Source of the DNA: Candidatus Prevotella equi
Lineage (GTDB): Bacteria > Bacteroidota > Bacteroidia > Bacteroidales > Bacteroidaceae
Assembly (NCBI GenBank): GCA_018065145.1
Contig: JAGHTW010000099.1
Location: 1-45,703 of the forward strand
DNA length: 45,703 bases
Direction of reading: 5' to 3'
Positions 9,106-18,300 of the stretch are shown in pieces; positions within the stretch are counted from its first letter, which is position 1, and the number at the start of each line of letters is the position of its first letter. A model generated the notes under the pieces. It ran no database searches. It was not told the origin of the DNA and was given only the letters and a program-made list of their open reading frames with translations. Position numbers and translations under genes: made by a program.

Positions 9106-11634
9106 ATGAATAAACTACATAACCTAATAACAATAGTTCTGTTTGTTCTCGTTGCTATCAGTGCTAAGGCTACAGAAACATTTGTGAGTTTCAACGGCGG
9201 TGACTGGAAACTGAACAAGGATGGTAAAGTGGCAATATATGTATGTCCTTCAGATGAGAAGGGCGTAGGCATTGCTGCTGGTAATCTTGTTAATGATATA
9301 AAGGCCGTTTGCGGTGGTGAGGTGACCATCGTCAATGACGAGAGCAGTGCACAGATTGTTGTTGGAACAGTAACAAAGGTGCCTGCGACAAAGTCTTACG
9401 CAAAGCAACTGAAGGGTAAGACGGAGATGTACATCATTGATGTCAAGGACGGTAAGATTACAATCGCAGGCAGTGACCGCCGCGGTACTATCTATGGCAT
9501 ATACGAATTGAGTCGTCAGATGGGTGTCTCACCATGGTATTACTGGGCTGATGCGCCAATAGCAAAGCATGAGGCTGTTTATGTTACGAAGGGTTCATAT
9601 ACCGACGGTGAACCGGCAGTGCGCTGGCGCGGTATCTTCCTCAATGATGAGGCGCCATGTCTCACTACATGGGTGAAGAAAACCTTCGGAACAAACTATG
9701 GCGACCATAATTTCTACGCAAAGGTATTCGAACTCATCCTTCGCCTTAAAGGAAACTACTGCTGGCCTGCTATGTGGCAGTGGGCTTTCTATGCTGATGA
9801 TCCAGAGAACTCAAAGACTGCTGACGAGATGGGCGTCATAATGGGTACGTCACATCATGAGCCTATGGCGCGAAACCATCAGGAGTATGCACGTAAACGT
9901 AAGGATTGGGGCGCATGGAACTATAATACAAACAAGAAAAACCTTGACCGTTTCTTCCGTGAGGGCATAGAACGCATGAAGGGAACTGAGGATGTCGTTA
10001 CCATCGGCATGCGCGGTGATGGTGATGAGGCAATGAGCGCTGAGGCTGACACAAAGCTTCTGGAGAATATTGTGGAGAATCAGCGACGTATAATAAAAGA
10101 TGTAACAGGCAAGCCTGCAAAGGAAACGCCACAGGTGTGGGCGTTATATAAAGAGGTGCAGGACTATTATGATGCTGGCATGCGAGTGCCAGAGGATGTC
10201 TGCATGCTTCTCTGTGATGATAACTGGGGCAATGTGCGCCGAGTGCCTAACGCTAAGGAACGCCAGCATAAAGGCGGTTGGGGACTGTACTACCATGTGG
10301 ATTACGTAGGAGCACCACGTAATACAAAGTTCATCAATGTAACGCAGACACAGCAGATGATGGAACAGCTGCAGCTTGCGTATGATTTCGGCATTGAGAA
10401 GATGTGGATTCTCAATGTAGGTGACCTCAAGCCTATGGAGTATCCTATTCAGCTGTTCATGGATATGGCATGGAATCCAAAGGAATATACTTTGCAGAAC
10501 GTTACTAACCATACTAAGGAGTTCTTCGTGCAGAATCTTGGCACAAGCGTAAGCGATTGCCTGAAGGACAGGATAGCAAAGGTATATAACCAGAACTGTC
10601 AGTATATGAGTCGTGTCACACCAGAGATGATGGACCGTAACACATATAACGTAGAGACAGGTGAGTGGAAGACTGTTGCTGATGACTATCAGCGCCTTGA
10701 GGCAGAGGCACTGCGTATATTCCTTGAATTGCCTAAGGAAACACACGACTTCTATCGTCAGACGGTGCTCTTCCCTGTTCAGGTGATGGCGAATCTTTGC
10801 GATATGTACTATGCACAGGCAATGAATCATTATCTTGCCGCAAACAATAATCCTGACGCTAACTGTTGGGCAGAGAAGGTAAATATATGCTTCATGCGTG
10901 ACTCTATACTCTGTCGCCAGTATAATAAAGAGGTGGCAAACGGCAAGTGGGATGGTATGATGATACAGAAGCATATCGGTTATACTTCATGGAACGATTC
11001 CTTCCCACATGAAATGCTTCCTGAAACAAAGATTGTTGACAACAATGTTCCTGGCGGTTGGGTCTTCACACCATCAGATGGATATGTCAGCATGGAGGCA
11101 GAGCATTTCTATGAGGCTAACATCGTGATGAAAGGCAATGACGACGAGCGTCAGTGGACGGTATATCCTTCATTCGGACGTACCAGAAGTGGCGTGGCAT
11201 TGACACCATACACCGTTCCTGTCGGACATGCAACGCTGAAATATCTCTTTACATTGCCAGAAAACGCTCCTGCAAACGTAAAGGTGCACGTAGTGGTTAA
11301 GTCAACACTTGACTTCGAGAACCATGGCGGTATGGAGTATTCTGTATCACTCGACGGTGGAGAGTCAAAGATTGTGAACTTCAATAAGAACCTTGTTGAC
11401 AGACAACCATACATGTATTCAGAATTCTATCCTACCATCGCACGACGTGTCGTAGAGAACGTTGTGGAACTTCCTGTAGGAAAGGGCGGCATGTACGGTG
11501 AGGGTACACATCGTCTTGAGATAGAGCCAAAGCATCCTGGCATCGTGTTTGAAAAGATTGTCGTTGACTTTGGAGGCTATAAGAAACAGTATCTCTTTGG
11601 CACAGAGAGCAAGGTTGGAAAATTGGCAAATTAA
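9106..11634 (+). CDS. GH115 alpha-glucuronidase
   Basis: This 842-residue secreted enzyme belongs to family GH115. Unlike GH67, that family can remove (4-O-methyl-)glucuronic acid from internal xylose units of glucuronoxylan. The length and order suit the family: an N-terminal domain to about residue 170, then a TIM barrel with WRGIFLNDE, GNYCWPAMW, TSHHEPMARN, MRGDGDEAM and DDNWGNVRR, and a helical part. The C-terminal beta domain from about residue 660 (DGYVSMEAEHFYEAN) is like that seen in Bacteroides ovatus Agu115A. The signal peptide ends near SAKAT (residue 22). It lies in the GH127 operon ahead of the transporter. The last residues and stop codon are made of an AT-rich direct repeat (see 11621-11654). 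Confidence 0.92.
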   Translation: MNKLHNLITIVLFVLVAISAKATETFVSFNGGDWKLNKDGKVAIYVCPSDEKGVGIAAGNLVNDIKAVCGGEVTIVNDESSAQIVVGTVTKVPATKSYAKQLKGKTEMYIIDVKDGKITIAGSDRRGTIYGIYELSRQMGVSPWYYWADAPIAKHEAVYVTKGSYTDGEPAVRWRGIFLNDEAPCLTTWVKKTFGTNYGDHNFYAKVFELILRLKGNYCWPAMWQWAFYADDPENSKTADEMGVIMGTSHHEPMARNHQEYARKRKDWGAWNYNTNKKNLDRFFREGIERMKGTEDVVTIGMRGDGDEAMSAEADTKLLENIVENQRRIIKDVTGKPAKETPQVWALYKEVQDYYDAGMRVPEDVCMLLCDDNWGNVRRVPNAKERQHKGGWGLYYHVDYVGAPRNTKFINVTQTQQMMEQLQLAYDFGIEKMWILNVGDLKPMEYPIQLFMDMAWNPKEYTLQNVTNHTKEFFVQNLGTSVSDCLKDRIAKVYNQNCQYMSRVTPEMMDRNTYNVETGEWKTVADDYQRLEAEALRIFLELPKETHDFYRQTVLFPVQVMANLCDMYYAQAMNHYLAANNNPDANCWAEKVNICFMRDSILCRQYNKEVANGKWDGMMIQKHIGYTSWNDSFPHEMLPETKIVDNNVPGGWVFTPSDGYVSMEAEHFYEANIVMKGNDDERQWTVYPSFGRTRSGVALTPYTVPVGHATLKYLFTLPENAPANVKVHVVVKSTLDFENHGGMEYSVSLDGGESKIVNFNKNLVDRQPYMYSEFYPTIARRVVENVVELPVGKGGMYGEGTHRLEIEPKHPGIVFEKIVVDFGGYKKQYLFGTESKVGKLAN

Positions 11635-11654
11635 CAAATTAACGAATTGGCAAA
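11621..11654 (+). repeat. AT-rich direct repeat across the GH115 stop codon
   Basis: AATTGGCAAA occurs at 11621-11630 and 11645-11654, and AAATTAAC is tandemly duplicated at 11628-11643. The GH115 stop (11632-11634) falls inside. The repeat ends directly before the start of the transporter gene. Confidence 0.75.
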
Positions 11655-11659
11655 AAAAT

Positions 11660-13051
11660 ATGAACACTAACGAAACAAAAGGCTTCTACAAGCTTTCATG
11701 GCTACAGCGCATAGGATTCGGTTCCGGTGACTTAGCACAGAATCTTATCTTCCAGGTTACATGTATGTACCTGTTGTTCTTTTACACAGATATCTACGGC
11801 CTTGATGCCGTTGACGTATCGGTGATGTTTACCGTCGGTAACATTGCCAACGTTATCTGGGACCCTATTGTTGGTGCACTCATTGACAAGAGTAATCCTA
11901 AGCTTGGTAAGTACCGTGCATACCTTGTGTATGTAGGTATTCCTCTTTCTGGCTTTGCCATACTCTGTTTCTATGACGGCTTTGCACCATCATTGCTCTA
12001 TGCCTATGTGACATATATCGCAATGACATTGCTCTATACCTTCATCAATGTACCTTATGGTGCTCTCAATTCATCACTCACACGTGATACCGACGAGATA
12101 ACCATCCTTACCTCCGTTCGTATGTTTATGGCAAACTGCGGTGGTCTTGCCGTTGGTTCAGGATTGCCACTGCTCATTGCTTATTTCACTACCGTTGAGG
12201 CAGAAGGACTTCCTAAGGACCCTAAGGCATGGTTCACAACGATGACAATATATGCCATCGTTGGTATGTTGCTTCTCTTCTTCTGTTTCTCTCAGTGTAA
12301 GGAGCGCGTCGTGATGGATGCCAAAGAGAGTGAGAATGTAAAGGTCAGTGACCTCTGGATGGAGTTCCTTACCAACCGTCCACTGCGTGTCATCGCCTTC
12401 TTCTTCATCACTGCCTTCGCAATGATGTCAATAGGTAATGCTGCTGGCGCATATTTCATCAACAGTAACATGCATGGAACGGCAGAAGAACTGTCTCTCT
12501 TCATGGGACTTGGCTCTATTCCTTCGTTCATCTTCATGCCTCTCGTGCCTGCTATCAAGAAGGCTGTAGGCAAGAAGAATATGTTCTATATCTTCCTTTC
12601 ATGCGCTATCATTGGTATGGCAATGCTTTACTTCATTGCAAAGATGGAGAATCCAAGCATGATGCTCGTATATGTGGCACAGTTCATTAAGTCAACAGGT
12701 GTCATTGTTGCAACAGGTTATATGTGGGCACTCGTTCCTGAGGTTATCTCTTACGGTGAATACACCAGCGGCAAGCGTATAGCAGGTATCGTTAATGCTT
12801 TGACAGGTATCTTCTTCAAGGCTGGTATGACACTTGGTGGCGTTGTTGCTCCTGCTGTTCTCGGCTATGTAGCATACAATAAGGACTCTATCGAGCAGAC
12901 TCCACTCGCACAGGAAGGTATCCTGTGGCTTGTATGCGTAATCCCTGCTGCACTGCTTCTCCTTGCTATGTTCATCATCTCTAAGTATGAGTTGACAGAT
13001 GAGAAGATAGACGAGATAAACAAGGAAATAGAAGCGCGAGTTAATTCATAA
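11660..13051 (+). CDS. GPH-family sugar:cation symporter (XynD-like)
   Basis: This 463-residue inner-membrane transporter has about twelve hydrophobic segments and belongs to the glycoside-pentoside-hexuronide:cation symporter family of the major facilitator superfamily. The N-terminal motif RIGFGSGDLAQN, the loop DPIVGALIDKSNPKLGKYRAYL and the sequence INVPYGALNSSLTRDTDE are typical of MelB/XynB-like proteins. The start at 11660 is chosen because it begins the conserved N-terminus (MNTNETKGFYKLSW); an in-frame ATG at 11549 would overlap GH115 by 86 bases and add a non-conserved stretch. It lies just before GH10 and the leaderless GH43, so it probably imports xylo-oligosaccharides or xylosides. 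A xynD gene of this family lies beside xynA and xynB in Prevotella bryantii. The substrate is inferred from context. Confidence 0.87.
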   Translation: MNTNETKGFYKLSWLQRIGFGSGDLAQNLIFQVTCMYLLFFYTDIYGLDAVDVSVMFTVGNIANVIWDPIVGALIDKSNPKLGKYRAYLVYVGIPLSGFAILCFYDGFAPSLLYAYVTYIAMTLLYTFINVPYGALNSSLTRDTDEITILTSVRMFMANCGGLAVGSGLPLLIAYFTTVEAEGLPKDPKAWFTTMTIYAIVGMLLLFFCFSQCKERVVMDAKESENVKVSDLWMEFLTNRPLRVIAFFFITAFAMMSIGNAAGAYFINSNMHGTAEELSLFMGLGSIPSFIFMPLVPAIKKAVGKKNMFYIFLSCAIIGMAMLYFIAKMENPSMMLVYVAQFIKSTGVIVATGYMWALVPEVISYGEYTSGKRIAGIVNALTGIFFKAGMTLGGVVAPAVLGYVAYNKDSIEQTPLAQEGILWLVCVIPAALLLLAMFIISKYELTDEKIDEINKEIEARVNS

Positions 13052-13066
13052 TGCATAATTCATAAT
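13044..13066 (+). repeat. ATTCATAAT direct repeat across the symporter stop codon
   Basis: ATTCATAAT at 13044-13052 and 13058-13066 flank GC. The symporter stop codon (13049-13051) lies inside the first copy. This is similar in style to the repeats at 11621 and 29970. Confidence 0.7.
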
Positions 13067-13090
13067 TTTTAGATTGTAATTTTTGATTTC

Positions 13091-14200
13091 ATGAAAAAGA
13101 TTATTTCAGCGCTGATGATGCTTGTTGCTATTGGTGCAAGCGCACAGGAATCTGTTGGCCTTAAGGATGCTTATAAGGATAAGTTCTATATTGGTGGTGC
13201 CATGAATACATGGCAGATAGACCAGCGCATACACTCTGCTCTCGGTGCGGTAGAGAAGCATTTCAACAGCATTGTAGCAGAAAACTGTATGAAGTGTGAG
13301 GAACTGCAGCCTGTTGAGGGACAGTTTCAATTCAAGTGGGCTGACCAGTTCGTAGATTACGGCGAGGCAAACAATATGTTCATTGTTGGTCACTGTCTGG
13401 TGTGGCATTCACAGTGTCCTGCATGGATGTTCCAGGGTAAGTGGCGTGTGCCAATGACAAAGGAATTGCTTATCAAGCGCATGCGCGACCACATCCATAC
13501 TGTAGTAGGACGTTACAAAGGCCGCGTGCATGGATGGGATGTCGTCAATGAGGCAATCAACGATGACGGCACATTCCGTAAGTCACCTTATTATAATATA
13601 ATAGGAGAGGAGTTTATAGAGCTCGCCTTCAAGTTCGCTCATGAGGCTGATCCTGATGCAGAGCTTTACTATAATGACTACAGCATGGACAAGCCTGCAA
13701 AGCGTGAGGCTGTAGTGCGTCTCGTTAAGAACCTTAAGGCAAAGGGATGTCGCATTGATGCTGTAGGAATGCAGAGCCATGTGGCATTTGACACTCCGCT
13801 TGATGAGTATGAAAAGAGTATCGAAGCGTTCGCTGCTGCTGGTGTAAAGGTACAGGTGACAGAACTTGACCTTAGTGTATTGCCTTGGCCACAACAGGGA
13901 ATGGGCGCTGCGGTAGAGACAAACTACGCTTATCGTAAGCAGATAGACCCTTATAAGGACGGTCTGCCAAAGGATATGGCAAAGAAACAGGGTGACTTCT
14001 TCTGCAAACTGTTTGCTATCTATCTGAAGCATGCTGACGTAATGAAGCGAGTAACATTCTGGGGTGTTCTTGACAGTGAGTCATGGAAGAACAACTGGCC
14101 TGTAGAAGGACGAACAGACTATCCTCTCGCCTTTGATGCTAATGGAAATGCAAAGCCATTCGTCAAGCAACTCATAGAACTTGCAAAAACAACAAAATAA
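13091..14200 (+). CDS. GH10 endo-1,4-beta-xylanase (XynA-like)
   Basis: This 369-residue secreted xylanase is a single GH10 TIM barrel after a signal peptide ending at ASAQ (residue 19). The acid/base lies in WDVVNEA (E154) and the nucleophile in VTELDL (E258). Other GH10 hallmarks are VAENCMKCEELQP, GHCLVWHSQCPAWM, YYNDYS and FWGVLDSESW. It is retaining and cuts internal beta-1,4 bonds of xylan or of imported long oligosaccharides in the periplasm. There is no binding module, unlike the second GH10 at 34395. It sits 39 bases after the symporter and 44 bases before GH43, the same neighbours as xynA of Prevotella bryantii. Confidence 0.95.
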   Translation: MKKIISALMMLVAIGASAQESVGLKDAYKDKFYIGGAMNTWQIDQRIHSALGAVEKHFNSIVAENCMKCEELQPVEGQFQFKWADQFVDYGEANNMFIVGHCLVWHSQCPAWMFQGKWRVPMTKELLIKRMRDHIHTVVGRYKGRVHGWDVVNEAINDDGTFRKSPYYNIIGEEFIELAFKFAHEADPDAELYYNDYSMDKPAKREAVVRLVKNLKAKGCRIDAVGMQSHVAFDTPLDEYEKSIEAFAAAGVKVQVTELDLSVLPWPQQGMGAAVETNYAYRKQIDPYKDGLPKDMAKKQGDFFCKLFAIYLKHADVMKRVTFWGVLDSESWKNNWPVEGRTDYPLAFDANGNAKPFVKQLIELAKTTK

Positions 14201-14244
14201 CCAAACACCCATAAACGACTAATCCCATAAACCACAAAATAACT

Positions 14245-15207
14245 ATGACAAGATATCTTTTTCCAAAGGATTACATGGCAGATCCGTCTGCCAACGTGTT
14301 TAACGGCCGCTTGTATATCTATCCTTCACACGACTGGGATAGCGGCGAGTGTTTTGATGATGATGGCGGTCATTTCCAGATGCGCGACTATCATGTACTT
14401 TCGTTTGATGATGTAGAGAAAGACGAGGCAACAGACCACGGCGTGATACTTGATGTTGACCAGGTGCCATGGGCTGAGAAGCAGATGTGGGACAATGATG
14501 TTGTAGAGAAGAACGGAAAGTACTACCTTATCTTCTCAGCAAAGGATTACAACGGCGTATTCCATCTCGGTGTTGCCGTAGCAGACAAACCAGAAGGCCC
14601 ATTCATTCCACAGGCAGACCCTATTCGTAAGTCTTATTCCATCGACCCATGCGTCTTTAAGGATGATGACGGCGAGGTATATTGCTACTTTGGTGGCATC
14701 TGGGGTGGACAGCTTCAGTGGTATAAGGACAATAAGGCACAGAAGGATGAGTATCTTCCTACAGGACACGATGAGAATCCTATCCCTTCACGTGTGGCAA
14801 AGATGACCGATGATGTGCTGCAGTTTGCTGAAATGCCAAAGCCTGTTATCATTGTTGATGAGAACGGAGAACCTCTCAAGGCTGATGATCCACATCGTTT
14901 CTTTGAAGCTTCATGGATGCATAAGCACGAAGGAAAGTATTTCTTCTCTTATTCTACCGGTGACACTCATCTCCTCTGCTATGCAGTAGGCGATAATCCT
15001 TATGGTCCATTCACCTTCAAGGGCGAACTGTTGCAGCCTGTTGTAGGATGGACAACACACCATAGCATCGTGCAGTATAAAGGAAAGTGGTATCTTTTCC
15101 ATCACGACTGCGTTCCTTCTAACGATACAACGTGGTTGCGTTCGTTGAAAGTTGCAGAACTGAAGGTGGAAGGTGAGACAATTTCACTTGCTGAACCACA
15201 GCAGTAA
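14245..15207 (+). CDS. GH43 beta-xylosidase, cytoplasmic (XynB-like)
   Basis: This 320-residue single-domain GH43 enzyme is an inverting five-bladed propeller and probably acts as exo-beta-xylosidase and/or alpha-L-arabinofuranosidase. The catalytic triad is visible: base Asp13 (MADPSAN), pKa modulator Asp134 (SIDPCVF) and acid Glu221 (FFEASWM). There is no signal peptide; the protein begins MTRYLFPKDYMADP with the catalytic base already at residue 13. It therefore probably works in the cytoplasm on oligosaccharides brought in by the symporter. The short length without a C-terminal beta-sandwich fits GH43 subfamily 1. It is the last gene of the operon and is followed by a strong terminator. 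Confidence 0.9.
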   Translation: MTRYLFPKDYMADPSANVFNGRLYIYPSHDWDSGECFDDDGGHFQMRDYHVLSFDDVEKDEATDHGVILDVDQVPWAEKQMWDNDVVEKNGKYYLIFSAKDYNGVFHLGVAVADKPEGPFIPQADPIRKSYSIDPCVFKDDDGEVYCYFGGIWGGQLQWYKDNKAQKDEYLPTGHDENPIPSRVAKMTDDVLQFAEMPKPVIIVDENGEPLKADDPHRFFEASWMHKHEGKYFFSYSTGDTHLLCYAVGDNPYGPFTFKGELLQPVVGWTTHHSIVQYKGKWYLFHHDCVPSNDTTWLRSLKVAELKVEGETISLAEPQQ

Positions 15208-15230
15208 AATAATACTATTGAGTTTTTTTT

Positions 15231-15263
15231 ACACCCGTTTTCTTTGGAAAATGGGTGTTTTTT
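15231..15263 (+). terminator. Rho-independent terminator of the GH127-to-GH43 operon
   Basis: ACACCCGTTTTC (15231-15242) pairs with GAAAATGGGTGT (15247-15258, one G-T pair) around a 4-base loop and is followed by T6. It ends the long operon and isolates the regulator gene. Confidence 0.85.
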
Positions 15264-15329
15264 ATGGTTATATATCCTAAATGATACGAAATTGTAAGCG
15301 ATAATTGTAAAAAAATAGTAGAAGTATCA

Positions 15330-15358
15330 TTGTAAATGAGATATTTTTATTAATTTTG
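15330..15358 (+). promoter_or_regulatory. Promoter of the xynR-like regulator gene
   Basis: TTG at 15330-15332 and TAATTTTG at 15351-15358 (18 bases between) match the Bacteroidetes promoter. The leader would be about 35 bases. An ATGAGAT word (15335-15341) in the spacer is only a partial match to the GTCTCAT element. Confidence 0.55.
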
Positions 15359-15399
15359 CGGTTGAAACTACTAATTAAAACAACCAAAAGTGCGATACC

Positions 15400-18300
15400 A
15401 TGCGCAAAATACTAACTATTTTATTACTGCTAACATCATCATTACTTTGTGCCAAGGTTGGCGTTTTATATCAGAGTTCACAACTTTCCAACTCTCTTAT
15501 TTCAAGTGTCTGCCAGGATAAGACTGGTTTTATCTGGGTAGGAACAGACTATGGCCTCAATCGTTTTGATGGTTACAATTTCGTAAAGTATTTTCATGAG
15601 AACAATGATAGTACATCATTGATTCATAATACTGTCGTGTGTGTCTATTCTGATCGTGACGGAAGATTATGGGTAGGCTCCAGCAGAGGACTTCAACAGT
15701 ACGACTATACGACAGACAGTTTTATCAACTATTATTTCCCACATGGCAATCGTCCACGTGTAAACGATATAAAACAACTCCATGATGGTAGGGTTGTCAT
15801 AGGAACTGCTGGTTATGGACTCTTTGAGGTTGATATCAAAACAAGAGGTCTCAAGGAAATAACCGAGGCATACCTTGAAGATGCGAATAAGTATTTCAGT
15901 CATATCTTTGAGGGTAGTAATCATTCTCTATGGAAAGCTGGTGCTAATGACATCACCTGTAGGGAGGCTAATGGTAAAACAAAGAAATTCCCTGTTAATT
16001 TCGGCGTACCATCAGATTTCTTCTCATACAAGGGCATGACGGTTGTGCTGTGTAGTGAAAACCTTCTCGTCTTTGATAAAGGACGTATGATAACAGACTT
16101 CTTTGACCTTTCTGCGGCTGGTGTGGGAGCAAGAGGATTGCGTACTGCATACGTAGATGGGGGGGGTAATATTTATATTGGTACGAGAGGAAAGGGCTTG
16201 TTCTGGATTCCTGCAGGATCGCGAACGATGCAGCGCTATCCTTGTTCTGTTAATGGATTGGACCTTACATCAACGAAGATATGGGCTATAACGGGAGACC
16301 GTAATGGTAATATATGGGTAGGCTGTCAGCAGCGAGGATTGTTGATGATACCTAACCGTCAGTTCTTGTTTAATTCCTGGAGTTTCAGTAACCAGAAGAT
16401 AGATATCGGTACGTATGTATCATCCATATCCGATAGTAACAACGGCATAATATGGTGTACCGTTCAGGATAAAGGCGTTTATGGTTTTGATTACAAGGGT
16501 AAGGTAGTAGCACACCCAAGTGCGCCTGATGGTGCAGGGTATATTTATCGTGATAGTAAGAATGATTACTGGTTGGGCACGCAGCATGGTATGTACAGTT
16601 TTAACCCATATACTGGTGCTACAAAACTCGTGGCAGACTATCCTTGTTATTCTTACAATACTATGACGGATGATCATCAGGGCACGCTCTTCTTCTCTAT
16701 GTTCTCTAAGGGTATGATGAGTTATAACCGCGAGACGAAGCAAGTGCGCTGTTATAGCATGAACGATAAGAACCGCAAGGGCGGACGTCTGTGCAATGAC
16801 TGGATTATGGACCTTAGTAGTGACTATGACCATAAGGTTTGGGCGGCAACTTCTTCCGGTGTCTCTTGTTATGATCCTAAGAAAGATACGTTCCGTCCGC
16901 ATGGTTGGGATGTGTTGCTTCAGGACACTATGTGTTATGCCGTATGTAAGACAAGTCGCGGTGATATGCTCATTGGTACGGAATGTGGTATCTTTATATG
17001 GTATCGCAAGACAAATAAGGTTGAGCGATTCAAGAATTCTCAGGCTATGAGTAATCTTGCCGTAGGATATATGGTAGAAGATACAAAGGGAAATATCTGG
17101 TGTTCTACCTCTAACGGCATCTGGCGCTTTGACGTGAAGACATCACAGTGGAGCAGTTTTGTAAATGGCTCCGGCTTGACATCACACGAATATGTCAACA
17201 GCGTAGGTTTGCATGATGATTATGAGAATATCTTCTTCGCTACGGGCGATGGCATTACGATGTTCCATGTGCCAGACATGGCGAAAATGAATAAAAAGCC
17301 AGGCAAGATATTGCTTACAGGATTCTATGTTGACGGTAAGGCTGTAAGTATAACGACAGAGTCTGGTGGCAGGAAGATAACGGACTTGCCTGTTATTGAG
17401 TCCCATGATTTTACGTTGTCTTACACTGACAATTCCTATACCCTTGCCTTCTCTCTGATGGATTATGCTGATGCGGACAATGTGATATTCGAATACCGCA
17501 TAGATGATTCAAAGGAATGGACAAGAACTCCAGGCGGAAAGAATACCATCACCTTCACGCAAGTAGCTCCTGCCAAGCATGTTCTGCATGTAAGAGCTAT
17601 TGCCAATGGCGTGACTACAGAAGAAGTAGATTACACCATTGAAGTGCGCGCACCATGGTATGCTTCCACTCTCGCGTACATTATATATATATTATTACTC
17701 GTGTGCGTCATTTATATTGGAGTCTATATGTATCGTCGTCATCTGAATATGCAGATGGATGAGGATAAGATGAAGTTCCTTATCAATGCAACGCATGATA
17801 TTCGTTCTCCGTTGACGCTTATCATGTCGCCACTTGCAAAACTGAAGGAACAGACAAGCACACTCATTGAGGGAGCAAACGAAAATGAAGATGAAGCAAG
17901 GATATTGGAGAATATGACAGAAGAGCTTTCTGTCATTGACCGCAATTCACAGAGAATCCTTAATCTTGTTAATCAGATTCTTGATATTCGCAAGATTGAC
18001 AAGCAACAGATGTCGTTGCATTGTCATGAGACGGATATGAAAGACTTTATCGATGTAATATTCAAGGTCTTTGAATACAATGCCAAGGAGCGAAATATCA
18101 ATTACCGCCTGGTGGCTGATAAGCCTATAATGGCATGGTTTGATAACGTGCAGTTTGACAAGGTTGTGTCAAATCTTATTTCCAATGCCTTCAAATACAC
18201 GCATAATGACGGTGAGGTGATAGTCAGCCTTTCCGAGGGACATGATGATTCTTGCAATGGTCCATTGAAGGATTATGTGGAGATAAAGGTGATGGATAGT

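Noticed and set aside
10144..10974. 276-codon minus-strand frame inside GH115
   Set aside because: It is a shadow of conserved GH115 sequence with Cys/His-rich, non-protein-like composition.
11549..11659. N-terminal extension of the symporter from an ATG inside GH115
   Set aside because: The added 37 residues are out-of-frame GH115 sequence; the conserved transporter begins at 11660.
16159..16166. Frameshift in the hybrid regulator at the G8 tract
   Set aside because: The frame is continuous through all domains on both sides, so the gene is intact as given.
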